Positions 8,756 to 16,915 of a DNA stretch of 56,608 nt are shown here, one piece after another. This DNA is from Hyphomicrobiales bacterium (GTDB lineage Bacteria > Pseudomonadota > Alphaproteobacteria > Rhizobiales > Beijerinckiaceae). A program made the position numbers and the translations under genes. The DNA lies in contig JAFBAS010000052.1 in the NCBI GenBank assembly GCA_019247605.1, positions 1 to 56,608 of the forward strand. Reading direction: 5' to 3'. How positions within the stretch are numbered: the first letter of the stretch is position 1; each line of letters begins with the position of its first letter. The notes below the pieces were generated by a model. The model was not told the origin of the DNA and did not search any database. It saw only the letters and a list, made by a program, of their open reading frames with translations.

Positions 8756-10378
8756 TCAAGTGACGAGCGCTCGCGCCGCCTGCCCGAGCGCCGCGATCCC
8801 GGCTGGGATGCGCTCGCGCGCGATCGAGGCGAAGCCAAGCCGCAGGTAATTGCGCGGCGGCGCATCTCCCATGAAGAACACGTCGCCGGGCTCGATCAGG
8901 ACACCACGCTTTTCCGCTTCTTGCGCGAGCGCATGGCAATCGAGCGAAGGTGGGCCTCCGAGCCAAAAACTCGACGCGCCAGGGCCCCGCATGCGACGCC
9001 AGCGCGGCAGATGGCGTTCGAGCGCCTCCTCGACGAGCGCAGCGCGTTCGCTGAGCGCATGAGTCACGCGCCGCAAATGGGATTTGTAGTGGCCAAGCCC
9101 GAGGAACAGGGCGGCGGCGCGCTGATTGTTCGAGGGCGGATGGCGAAGCATCAAGCGTCTCAAGGCCCGAAGCTCCCGCGCGACCGCAACCGGCGCGACC
9201 ACATAGCCGATGCGCAAGCCCGGCGCGAGAACCTTCGAAAAGCTGCCGACATAGATGACGCGACCATCCGGATCGAGGCTGCGCAAGGCCGGGGATCCGT
9301 GGTTCTCGCCGGAAAGTTCGAACTCATAGCCGTCCTCGATGATCACAACGTCGTTCTGACGCGCCAATTCGAGGAGGCGCTCGCGGCGCCGCACCGGCAT
9401 GGTCACGGTCGTCGGGCAATGATGCGCAGGGGTGACGTACACATATTCGCATTCGGCGACTTCCTTGGAAGGAACAAGACCCTCTCCGTCCACCTCGAGG
9501 GGCACGACGCGATCGCTCATCATGGCGAATATGTTGCGCGCATCGGCATAGCCGGGGTTCTCGATCCCCATGCGCGTGTTCTTGCGCAGAAAAAGCTGTG
9601 CCAGCATGAAGAGCGCCTGCTGCGCCCCCACGGTGACGATGATCTCTTCGGGGGGTGCGAAGATGCCGGCGCGCGGCAGCACATGCACGCGCAACTGATC
9701 GATCAGCTCGGGATCATCGCCGTCGATGAGATCGCGCGCCCAATTCTGAATTTCGAGAACGCTCAAGGCACCGCGCGCGCTCTCGCGCCAGTCATTCGTC
9801 GGAAAAAGCGAAGGATCGAACTGCCCGTAGAGGAAGGGAAAAGGATAGCGCAGCCAATCGAGCTTCTTGACGATGTTGCGCTGTCGCGAAGGCGCAATGC
9901 CGAAACGCTCCGGCCAATGGGGGCCGAGCCCCGAACCCGCCAGCATGTCGTTTCTTGCCGTAAAGGGAGGGTCGGCGAGCTCGAGATTGGCGACGAAATA
10001 CCCGCTGCGCTCGCGCGATTCGAGAAAGCCTTCATCGACGAGCTGGCGATAGGCGAGCACCACGGTGTTTCGCGCCACGCCGAGCGCGAGCGCGAGCTCT
10101 CGACTCGACGGCATGCGGGCATTCGCGGCGAGGCGACGCTCTTCGATCGCCGCGACGATCATTTGACGGATCTGGACCTGAAGCGACCTTTGGTTGAGCG
10201 CGAAGCTGCGAAAGAGCACGCTCCAATTGAAGCTGCTTTCCGGCGGCTCCTTTCGTCGAGCGACGCTCTGCGTCGAGATGCCACGCTCGGCGAAGGGTGA
10301 GCGAGAGGGCTTGCCGCGGCGACCGGCATCGCCAGCGTCCCTGTCTCGACGTCGCGGGGGGAGAAGCGCGTGATCCAA
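8756..10378 (-). CDS. MocR/TauR-like GntR-aminotransferase fusion regulator
   Basis: A 540-residue frame. Residues about 65-135 form a GntR-type winged helix (MPSSRELALALGVARNTVVL, then YRQLVDEGFLESRERSGYF). Residues about 180-530 form a fold-type I aminotransferase-like domain with Asp349 (VIIEDGYEFE) and the PLP lysine Lys382 in VGSFSKVLAPGLRIGY. This is the MocR architecture, of which TauR of Rhodobacter capsulatus is the sulfonate-related example. The start is uncertain: the longest frame begins with TTG 10378, with AGAAGG upstream, while conserved sequence starts near residue 47. It is divergent from sauU and upstream of xsc, so it is the likely regulator of both sets. The effector is probably a PLP adduct of an amino compound, perhaps taurine. 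Confidence 0.85.
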   Translation of the reverse strand: MDHALLPPRRRDRDAGDAGRRGKPSRSPFAERGISTQSVARRKEPPESSFNWSVLFRSFALNQRSLQVQIRQMIVAAIEERRLAANARMPSSRELALALGVARNTVVLAYRQLVDEGFLESRERSGYFVANLELADPPFTARNDMLAGSGLGPHWPERFGIAPSRQRNIVKKLDWLRYPFPFLYGQFDPSLFPTNDWRESARGALSVLEIQNWARDLIDGDDPELIDQLRVHVLPRAGIFAPPEEIIVTVGAQQALFMLAQLFLRKNTRMGIENPGYADARNIFAMMSDRVVPLEVDGEGLVPSKEVAECEYVYVTPAHHCPTTVTMPVRRRERLLELARQNDVVIIEDGYEFELSGENHGSPALRSLDPDGRVIYVGSFSKVLAPGLRIGYVVAPVAVARELRALRRLMLRHPPSNNQRAAALFLGLGHYKSHLRRVTHALSERAALVEEALERHLPRWRRMRGPGASSFWLGGPPSLDCHALAQEAEKRGVLIEPGDVFFMGDAPPRNYLRLGFASIARERIPAGIAALGQAARALVT

Positions 10379-10406
10379 GCGAAAGCGACCTTCTGGTTCT
10401 ATTGCC

Positions 10407-10434
10407 GGTCCAAACTTACCTCATAATGGGTCCA
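10407..10434. promoter_or_regulatory. Candidate MocR/TauR operator: direct repeat GGTCCA
   Basis: GGTCCA occurs at 10407-10412 and again at 10429-10434, 22 bp apart, i.e. about two helical turns and on the same DNA face. MocR regulators typically bind spaced direct repeats. On the opposite strand the second copy reads CTGGACC and the first TTGGACC, resembling the CTGGAC core I recall for R. capsulatus TauR. The pair lies just upstream of the regulator start and about 170 bp before sauU. Binding is inferred from position and spacing. Confidence 0.45.
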
Positions 10435-10603
10435 GTTGCCTCCTCTGCGCAAGGACGGGAAGGGGCGCAAAGCACCGTCCGATCATGGGATGGGGTCAGC
10501 GCCCTTGCGCGCGCCTCCTTAAGCCGTGGCATGAGGCTGCCGTCCGAGACTTGTCGACGTGGATGCAAGAACAAAAACAAACAAAGGTGCCGGGGAGCAA
10601 ACG

Positions 10604-11920
10604 ATGGAGGCAGGCCAATCTGGCGCCGATCGAGGAGCGTGGACCCGGAGCGTGCCGCGATGGAAGCGGGCACGCTACGCCGTGCTTGTCTCACTCTCGC
10701 TCATGTATTTCATTGCCTATATCGACCGCACCAACATCTCGGTCGCGGGCCCTTTCATCTCGAAGGAACTCGGTCTCGACAAGCAGCAGCTTGGCTTCGT
10801 CTTTTCCGTTTTCGCCTACACCTACACGGCGATGCAAATCTTGGGTGGATGGCTCGCCGACCGCTTCGGCCCCCGTCTCATCTTGTTCCTTCTCTGCGTC
10901 GTCTGGTCGATAGGCACCATCCTCACCGGAATGGTGGGGGGCGTGGTCTCGCTCGTGCTCGTGCGCCTTGTCGTCGGGATCGGCGAAGGTGGCGCTTTTC
11001 CGGCAGCGACTCGGGCGATGAGCTTCTGGTTTCCGCCACAGGAACGCGGCATGGCGCAAGGGGTGACGCACAGCTTCGCGCGGCTCGGTGGCGCGGCGGC
11101 GCCCTTCGCGGTCGTCGGGATCACGGCGCAATACGGATGGCGCGCCGCCTTCGTCGTGCTCGGGGTCGCAAGCGCCGTCTGGGCTGCCTGGTGGGTCGCC
11201 TCCTTTCGCAACACTCCCCGCGAAAAGCGTTCGGTTGCGCCGGAGGAACTCGAGGAGATCGGCATTCCGGCCATGAAATCGGCGCGGGAGAAGACGCCCT
11301 GGCGAGCCATGATCTCGTGCATGTGGCTCGTGACCCTCGTCGATTTTTGCTACGGGTGGTCGCTATGGGTTTTCCTCACCTGGCTCCCGACCTACCTTCT
11401 CGACGCGCGCGGCTTCGACGTGACCAGAATGGCGCTCTTCACCTCGTTGCCGCTCGCGGCCGGCGTCGTCGGCGACAGCCTCGGTGGCATCCTCTCCGAT
11501 CGCATCCTGAAAGCGACCGGCAATCTGCGCCTCGCGCGCTGTTCGCTGCTGGTTTTCGGCCTTTCGGGCGCGCTCGTCTTTCTCGTGCCGGCAGTGCAAA
11601 CCCAGGATGCGCTTCTTGCCGTCTACGGCCTCACCGCCTCGTTCTTCTGCCTCGAGCTCACGAATGCCGTGCTCTGGTCGCTTCCGATCGATATCGCCGG
11701 GCGTTATACTGGCACGGCCGGCGGAATGATGAACACCGGCTTTGGCGTTGCGGGTGCGATCTCGCCAGCCGTATTCGGCATCCTGATCCAGCGCACGGGA
11801 AGCTATGTGGGACCTTTCGCGATAACGGCAGGGCTCCTCGCGGTCGGCATCATCGGATCGCTCTTCATCAACCCGAACCGAAAGGTCGATGAACGAAGCT
11901 TGGTCTTGGCGAGCTTATAG
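10604..11920 (+). CDS. sauU: MFS permease, probable sulfoacetate importer (SauU-like)
   Basis: A 438-aa major facilitator protein with about 12 membrane segments. SLMYFIAYIDRTNISVAGPF at the first segment and GGWLADRFGPRLIL between segments 2 and 3 place it in the anion:cation symporter group, which includes glucarate, phthalate and sulfoacetate permeases. ATG 10604 is preferred because GGGGAG precedes it at good spacing; a GTG at 10559 in frame has no ribosome site. It is the first gene of a three-gene plus-strand operon (sauU-sauS-sauT) divergent from the MocR regulator. The substrate is inferred from the two downstream enzymes and xsc. The order differs from a simple copy of the Cupriavidus locus. 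Confidence 0.75.
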   Translation: MEAGQSGADRGAWTRSVPRWKRARYAVLVSLSLMYFIAYIDRTNISVAGPFISKELGLDKQQLGFVFSVFAYTYTAMQILGGWLADRFGPRLILFLLCVVWSIGTILTGMVGGVVSLVLVRLVVGIGEGGAFPAATRAMSFWFPPQERGMAQGVTHSFARLGGAAAPFAVVGITAQYGWRAAFVVLGVASAVWAAWWVASFRNTPREKRSVAPEELEEIGIPAMKSAREKTPWRAMISCMWLVTLVDFCYGWSLWVFLTWLPTYLLDARGFDVTRMALFTSLPLAAGVVGDSLGGILSDRILKATGNLRLARCSLLVFGLSGALVFLVPAVQTQDALLAVYGLTASFFCLELTNAVLWSLPIDIAGRYTGTAGGMMNTGFGVAGAISPAVFGILIQRTGSYVGPFAITAGLLAVGIIGSLFINPNRKVDERSLVLASL

Positions 11921-11941
11921 GCAAGGAAGGCAGGTCCATCC

Positions 11942-13432
11942 ATGTTGGACAGGCAAGTGTCGGAAAACGCGGACGCAAGGCGCGCCGAACGGAGCGTCGA
12001 AGATACCGACGCTGCGGCGCTCGTCGCCGAGCTGATCGCGCGGGCGAGGAAGGCCCAAGAGATCGCGAACCGCTATGACCAGGCGAGGACCGATCTTCTG
12101 GTCGCCGCGGCCGGCTGGGCCATCATGGAGCCTTCGCGCAACCGAACTCTCGCGGAGCTTGCGGTTGCCGACACGGGCCTCGGCAATGTGGCGGACAAGA
12201 TCCAGAAGAACCACCGCAAGACGCTCGGCCTCTTGCGCGACCTGAACGGAGCGAAATCGGTCGGTATCATCGCCGAGCACAAGGAGACGGGCATCGTCGA
12301 GATCGCGCGCCCGGTGGGCGTCGTGGCCGCCATCACGCCGTCCACCAACCCGGGCGCGACACCCGCGAACAAGATCATCAACGCGCTGAAGGGGCGCAAC
12401 GCCGTCATCCTCGCGCCTTCGCCGAAAGGTTGGACGACATGCGCCAAGCTTGTCGCGTTCGTTCATGCCGAATTCGACAAGCTCGAGGCCCCGCGCGACC
12501 TCGTTCAGGTTCTTCCCGCCCCCGTGACGAAGGCGACGACGCGCGAGCTCATGCGCCAGGCCGATCTCGTCGTGGCAACCGGATCGCAAGCCAATATCCG
12601 CGCCGCCTATGCGAGCGGCACACCCGCTTTCGGGGTGGGGGCCGGCAATGTGGCGAGCATCGTAGATCGAAGCGCCGATCTCGCAGTCGCGGCCAAGCAA
12701 ATCGCGGTGTCGAAGTGCTTCGACAACGCAACGAGTTGCTCTTCTGAGAACAGCCTCGTGCTCCATGCCGGGATTTTCGAGCCGATGCTCGACACGCTCG
12801 CGAAAAATGGCGGCGTTCTCCTCGACGCGCAGGAACGCCAGCGCCTCGAAGCCGTGCTCTTTCCGGGCGGCAAGCTCTCACCGGAATTGATCGCCAAGGA
12901 CGCGCCCACGATCGCGGCCAAGGCCGGACTTCGTGACGAGCGTTTTCGTTCCGCCCGCTTCCTGATGGTCGCCGAGACCGGCTTTGGCCCTGCCCACCCC
13001 TTCTCCGGCGAGAAACTCTCGCCCGTTCTCGCCATCTACCGGGCCGCGGATTTTTCTGAGGCGATCCGCATCGTGGAGCGTATTTACGCTTATCAAGGCG
13101 CCGGCCACTCGGTCGGCCTGCACACGCACGACGAGGGCCAAGCGATCGAGCTCGGCCTTCGCCTGCCGGTGTCGCGCGTCATCGTGAACCAGGCCCATTG
13201 CATCGCGACCGGTGGCAGTTTCGACAACGGGCTGCCCTTTTCGCTCTCGATGGGGTGCGGCACCTGGGGGCGCAACAGCTTCTCGGACAACATGAACTAC
13301 CGACACTTCCTCAACATCACGCGTGTCTCCCGCGTAATCCCCGAAAGCGTCCCCGACGAAGCCGAGATCTTCCGCGAATATTTCGCGCGCACCTCGCCCC
13401 GTTCGGGGCAGGCCGGCCGCGGCGCGGGTTGA
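11942..13432 (+). CDS. sauS: CoA-acylating sulfoacetaldehyde dehydrogenase (SauS-like)
   Basis: The 496-aa product belongs to the CoA-acylating branch of the aldehyde dehydrogenase superfamily (EutE/AdhE-like). The catalytic Cys266 lies in DNATSCSSEN, and an ITPSTNPGATPANKIINALK block near residues 131-150 is typical of the CoA-dependent group. The GAGNV motif after residue 230 is also characteristic. In the Sau pathway the enzyme reduces sulfoacetyl-CoA to sulfoacetaldehyde with NADPH. It starts 21 bp after sauU and ends 24 bp before the CoA ligase, so the three form one transcript. Without the neighbours it could be read as acetaldehyde or succinate-semialdehyde dehydrogenase; the Xsc/Pta context makes the sulfonate role most likely. 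Confidence 0.78.
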   Translation: MLDRQVSENADARRAERSVEDTDAAALVAELIARARKAQEIANRYDQARTDLLVAAAGWAIMEPSRNRTLAELAVADTGLGNVADKIQKNHRKTLGLLRDLNGAKSVGIIAEHKETGIVEIARPVGVVAAITPSTNPGATPANKIINALKGRNAVILAPSPKGWTTCAKLVAFVHAEFDKLEAPRDLVQVLPAPVTKATTRELMRQADLVVATGSQANIRAAYASGTPAFGVGAGNVASIVDRSADLAVAAKQIAVSKCFDNATSCSSENSLVLHAGIFEPMLDTLAKNGGVLLDAQERQRLEAVLFPGGKLSPELIAKDAPTIAAKAGLRDERFRSARFLMVAETGFGPAHPFSGEKLSPVLAIYRAADFSEAIRIVERIYAYQGAGHSVGLHTHDEGQAIELGLRLPVSRVIVNQAHCIATGGSFDNGLPFSLSMGCGTWGRNSFSDNMNYRHFLNITRVSRVIPESVPDEAEIFREYFARTSPRSGQAGRGAG

Positions 13433-13456
13433 AGAGCGGCATCGAGGCGACGACCC

Positions 13457-15058
13457 ATGAATGAAGGAACTGCGGGACCGGCGGCGACCGGGACGGTGTC
13501 GGTGCGAGCGCCGACGGACCGAATGGGGCCGACCTTGCGCGACATCGCGGTTGCGCATGCGGCCGCGCAAGGGCCGGCACCCTTCCTCATCGCGCCGGAC
13601 AATGCCGAGGAACCGGGTCGGATTCTGAGCTACGCCGGCTTGCTGCGCGAGGCGCGAGCGCTCGCGGCGGAACTGAAGGCGCGCGGATTGGGCGCGGGCG
13701 ACAAGGTCGCGCTCTTGATGCCGAACGGCTACCAGACCACCTCGCTTTTCCTCGGCGCCATGATCGGCGGCTTCGTCGTGACGCCGCTCAACCTCAGAAG
13801 CTCACGCGCCGGCCTCGCCTATGCGCTCGATCATTGCGACTGCAAAATCCTGTTCGCTTCGCTCTCACAAGCCGCCCAGCTTGCCGAGGCCTTGCCGCTC
13901 ATGGCGCGCAAGATCGCCGTCGAGATGATCGACGTCGACGCGTTGCAGCTTTTCCCCGATGCGCCGGAAAGCTTCGCGTTCGAGCCGATCGATGAGAAAG
14001 CTCCGGCGCTTCTCATGTACACCTCGGGCACGACGGGCACGCCAAAGGGCGTGTTGCTCAGCCACCGCAATCTCGTCGCGGCCGCGACAAGTGTCGCCGA
14101 TTGGCATGGGCTTCATCCCGATGACCGGGTGCTGAGCTCGCTTCCCCTTTATCACATCAACGGCCAGGTGATCGGGACGCTCGCGCCCTTCCTCTCGGGG
14201 GGCAGCATCGTGGCTCCGCGCGCTTTCTCGGTCTCGACTTGGTGGAGAGATGTCGAGACCTATCGCTGCACCTGGATCAACATGGTGCCGACCATCATCG
14301 CCTATCTGTTGAATGGGGCGGCCGGCGCGCCACCACGCCGCTTCCCGCAACTGCGCTTCGGCCGCTCGGCCTCGGCCCCGTTGCCGCCGGACCACCATCG
14401 CGCTTTCGAGGAAAGCTTCGGTGTGCCGGTGATCGAGGGAATGGGCATGACGGAATCCGCCTCGGTCGTCTTCTGCAACCCCATGCAGCTCGAGCGTCGC
14501 AAATATGGGAGCGTCGGGCTTGCTTGCGGCGTGGAGGCGTTCGTCGCCGATGCGAAGGGCCACGAGCTGCAGGACGGCGTGGCCGGCGAAATCCGCTTTC
14601 GCGGCCCCAACGTGATGAGCGGCTACTACAAATCACCCGAGCGAAGCTCGGAGGCGCTCGACCCCGAGGGATTCCTGCGCACCGGCGATCTCGGCTTTCG
14701 CGATGAGGATGGCTTCTTCTTCGTCACCGGGCGTCTGAAGGAACTCATCATCAAGGGTGGCGAGAACATCGCGCCGCGCGAGATCGATGAAGCTCTGCTC
14801 GCGCACCCGGGGATCCTCGAAGCCGCCGCCGTCGGCATTCCCGACACGAATTACGGCCAAGAGATCCTCGCGGGCATCGTGCTCAAGGCGGAGATGTCCT
14901 TGAGCGAAGAGGAATTGCGCGCTCATTGTTTTACGCATCTCGGGCCTTACAAGACGCCGAAATTCTTCGCCTTCCTCTCCGAGCTGCCGAAAGGCCCATC
15001 GGGGAAGGTGCAGCGGCTTGCTATCGCGGAGAATTGGCAATCACGAAAATTCGAGTGA
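13457..15058 (+). CDS. sauT: Acyl-CoA ligase, probable sulfoacetate-CoA ligase (SauT-like)
   Basis: A 533-aa ANL-superfamily adenylating enzyme. The P-loop YTSGTTGTPKG is at about residues 188-198. GMGMTESASVV is the A5-like motif, and RTGDLGFRDEDGFFFVTGR with KELIIKGGENIAPREID marks the hinge and C-terminal domain. GPSGKVQR near the end carries the catalytic lysine. It would activate sulfoacetate to sulfoacetyl-CoA using ATP. A GAGG precedes ATG 13457. Substrate specificity rests on the operon; the protein alone would be annotated as a generic AMP-dependent CoA ligase. The stop is followed by the 240-bp gap that holds a repeat element. Confidence 0.78.
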   Translation: MNEGTAGPAATGTVSVRAPTDRMGPTLRDIAVAHAAAQGPAPFLIAPDNAEEPGRILSYAGLLREARALAAELKARGLGAGDKVALLMPNGYQTTSLFLGAMIGGFVVTPLNLRSSRAGLAYALDHCDCKILFASLSQAAQLAEALPLMARKIAVEMIDVDALQLFPDAPESFAFEPIDEKAPALLMYTSGTTGTPKGVLLSHRNLVAAATSVADWHGLHPDDRVLSSLPLYHINGQVIGTLAPFLSGGSIVAPRAFSVSTWWRDVETYRCTWINMVPTIIAYLLNGAAGAPPRRFPQLRFGRSASAPLPPDHHRAFEESFGVPVIEGMGMTESASVVFCNPMQLERRKYGSVGLACGVEAFVADAKGHELQDGVAGEIRFRGPNVMSGYYKSPERSSEALDPEGFLRTGDLGFRDEDGFFFVTGRLKELIIKGGENIAPREIDEALLAHPGILEAAAVGIPDTNYGQEILAGIVLKAEMSLSEEELRAHCFTHLGPYKTPKFFAFLSELPKGPSGKVQRLAIAENWQSRKFE

Positions 15059-15147
15059 CGGTATACTCAGCTCCTTTCCCTGCCGATTTAGTCCTTGACC
15101 ATAATTACCGGCTTGCAAGGGGGTGACACGGGGTGGAACGCTTCAAG

Positions 15148-15271
15148 GGGTGTCACTCCCGGCCGAGCGGCCGAAGGCCGCGAGGGGAAGGGAGCCCATG
15201 TTCCACCGCTTGCGGAGTTTGGTGGGCCCCCTTCCCGAGGCTCGCATTCGCGAGCCTCGCCGGGGGTGACA
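15148..15271 (-). repeat. Interspersed palindromic repeat, single copy (locus 1)
   Basis: On the minus strand this reads as the same element found at 27895-28145 and 30983-31490. It starts GTGTCACC, then a CGAGGCTCGC/GCGAGCCTCG-type hairpin, a GGGAAGGGGG linker, a variable middle, and a second hairpin in CGCGGCCTTCGGCCGC before CCGGGA. The middle of this copy differs from the others. It occupies the convergent gap between sauT and dgoA and may serve as a terminator. Nothing else is visible at 15059-15298. Confidence 0.8.
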
Positions 15272-15298
15272 CGGGGCGGGAATCGCGGTGACAGTGCA

Positions 15299-15913
15299 TC
15301 ATTCCATTGCCGCCACGAATTTCGCGGCGGCGGCAGCCACCTCGCTCGCGGACACGCTCGGCTTGAACAGGGCCGAGCCGATGCCGAAGCCGTCGGCGCC
15401 CGCCTCGCGATAGGCGGGGATATTCTCGGGAGAGATGCCGCCCACCGGGATGAGGCGTGTCGTTTTCGGCAGCACCGCGCGAATCGAGCGCACGACCTTC
15501 GGCGCGATCATCTCGGCGGGAAAAAGTTTGAGCGCGTCGGCGCCGGCCGCGAGTGCCGCGAAAGCCTCGCTCGGCGTCGCCACGCCCGGGATCGAGACGA
15601 GGCCGTGCGCTTTCGCGGCGCGCACCACTTGCGCATCGAAGTTCGGCGAGACGACGAGCCGCGCGCCGGCCTCTGCGATTTGCGCGACTTCCTGCGTGTC
15701 GAGAACCGTGCCGGCGCCGACCAACAAGCGCTCGCCGAAGCGCTCCGCGATGCGCTCGATGCTGACGAGCGGCGAGGGCGAGTTCAATGGCACTTCGAGG
15801 ATGCAAAAGCCGGCATCGAAGAGCGCGGTCGCGACATCGACCGCTTCCTCCGGCCGCAAGCCTCGCAAAATCGCGATGAGCGGCAGCTTCGCGAGCCCCT
15901 CGTCAAATCCCAT
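15299..15913 (-). CDS. dgoA: 2-dehydro-3-deoxy-6-phosphogalactonate aldolase
   Basis: The 204-aa product is a KDPG/KDPGal-type class I aldolase. LIAILRGLRPEEAVDVATAL at the start carries the catalytic Glu/Arg region, LLVGAGTVL and VSPNF follow, and ALKLFPAEMI contains the Schiff-base lysine. VGGISPENIPAYREAGADGFGIGS is the phosphate-binding end. The IAILRG start and the adjacent dgoK favour DgoA over Eda. It splits KDPGal to pyruvate and glyceraldehyde 3-phosphate. ATG 15913 overlaps the end of dgoK by 11 bp. No galactonate dehydratase (dgoD) or transporter is present in the window, so the pathway is incomplete here. Confidence 0.88.
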   Translation of the reverse strand: MGFDEGLAKLPLIAILRGLRPEEAVDVATALFDAGFCILEVPLNSPSPLVSIERIAERFGERLLVGAGTVLDTQEVAQIAEAGARLVVSPNFDAQVVRAAKAHGLVSIPGVATPSEAFAALAAGADALKLFPAEMIAPKVVRSIRAVLPKTTRLIPVGGISPENIPAYREAGADGFGIGSALFKPSVSASEVAAAAAKFVAAME

Positions 15914-16847
15914 GACCCATCCTCTCCGCGATCTCGGCGATCGCGATCGCGCCGCGCACTGCGGCATCGCTCGGACCCAGGCGGGGTTCGAGCCCGAAAG
16001 CCGATGCCGCTCGCCGATAAACCTCGACAAGAGGGTCGCCGCCGATAATGCCGACGCCCTCGCCGGGCTTGAACCAGCCCATCTCCCGCGCTTCGCGGAA
16101 TTCCATGCCGACGACGAGCCCAGAGAGGTAATCCGAGGTCTCGTCCGGCGTGAGCTTGCCCGCGAGCCAGCCCGTGCGCACCGAGAACAGATTCGAAAGG
16201 AGGCCGCCAAGTTGCGTGTGCCCTTGGGACGCCTCGAGCCCCATGGAGAAAGCGTTCCAATTCGGTTCCGGCTGCGGCTTTGCAAGCTGCGCGATGAAGG
16301 AGTGGCGCGACAGGACGCTGAAGACCTCGCCCGTCACGAAGGTTCGAAAGCGCTGGATCCGGCCGCCTCCGACACGCGCCCATTTCGAGTGCGTTCCCGG
16401 CAGGACGGCCGTCATCTCCCGTTCGAGGCCGAAGCCGACGAGTTGCGTCTCCTCGCCGCGCATCACGTCCGGGAATGGTTTGACGCTCTCATCCGCGAGA
16501 CCTGGAAGGAAACCGATTAGGCCGCCACCGGCGAGCTTCACCCATTTAATCGCAGCCGCGAGCGCTTCGGCATTCGCGGGCGCTTCGACGTAGGGTGTTT
16601 CTATCCAGCCGTTGCGGCTTGTGATCATTCCGGCCGCGTAGATGGGAAGCGCCGGGTACGCGCTCCGCCAGTCAGCGATGTTGCGCGTCAGGACGGCTTC
16701 GAACTTACCTTTCGGCACCGATTGGATGCCGTCTTGCGTCTCGACGCGATCGAGGATCGCGCCGTTCGCAGCGACGAGGAGCGCGCGAAAGTTCGTCGTT
16801 CCCCAATCGAGCACGATGCAGCGAGCTGGATGAGAGGAAGCTTTCAT
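15903..16847 (-). CDS. dgoK: 2-dehydro-3-deoxygalactonokinase
   Basis: A 314-aa sugar-acid kinase of the DgoK family. The N-terminal phosphate-binding motif LDWGTTNFRALL, the AGMITSRNGWIETPYV stretch, LPGTHSKWARV and VTGEVFSVLSRHS are characteristic, and the C-terminus has IIGGDPLVEVYRRA. It phosphorylates 2-keto-3-deoxygalactonate for the aldolase encoded by the overlapping dgoA. It begins 68 bp after the hydantoinase A subunit on the same strand and may therefore be read from the same long transcript, although a metabolic link between the two is not evident. Confidence 0.88.
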   Translation of the reverse strand: MKASSHPARCIVLDWGTTNFRALLVAANGAILDRVETQDGIQSVPKGKFEAVLTRNIADWRSAYPALPIYAAGMITSRNGWIETPYVEAPANAEALAAAIKWVKLAGGGLIGFLPGLADESVKPFPDVMRGEETQLVGFGLEREMTAVLPGTHSKWARVGGGRIQRFRTFVTGEVFSVLSRHSFIAQLAKPQPEPNWNAFSMGLEASQGHTQLGGLLSNLFSVRTGWLAGKLTPDETSDYLSGLVVGMEFREAREMGWFKPGEGVGIIGGDPLVEVYRRAASAFGLEPRLGPSDAAVRGAIAIAEIAERMGHGI

Positions 16848-16915
16848 GCGGTGCGCCCCTGCGCATCAAAGATGAGCGTGCCTTAACGATCCCAAAACGG
16901 ATCGGCAATCGCCAC

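Noticed and set aside
8705-10300. A 531-codon plus-strand ORF opposite the MocR gene
   Set aside because: It is a shadow of the real gene on the other strand: it is arginine- and alanine-rich with no domain, whereas the minus-strand frame has full MocR motifs.
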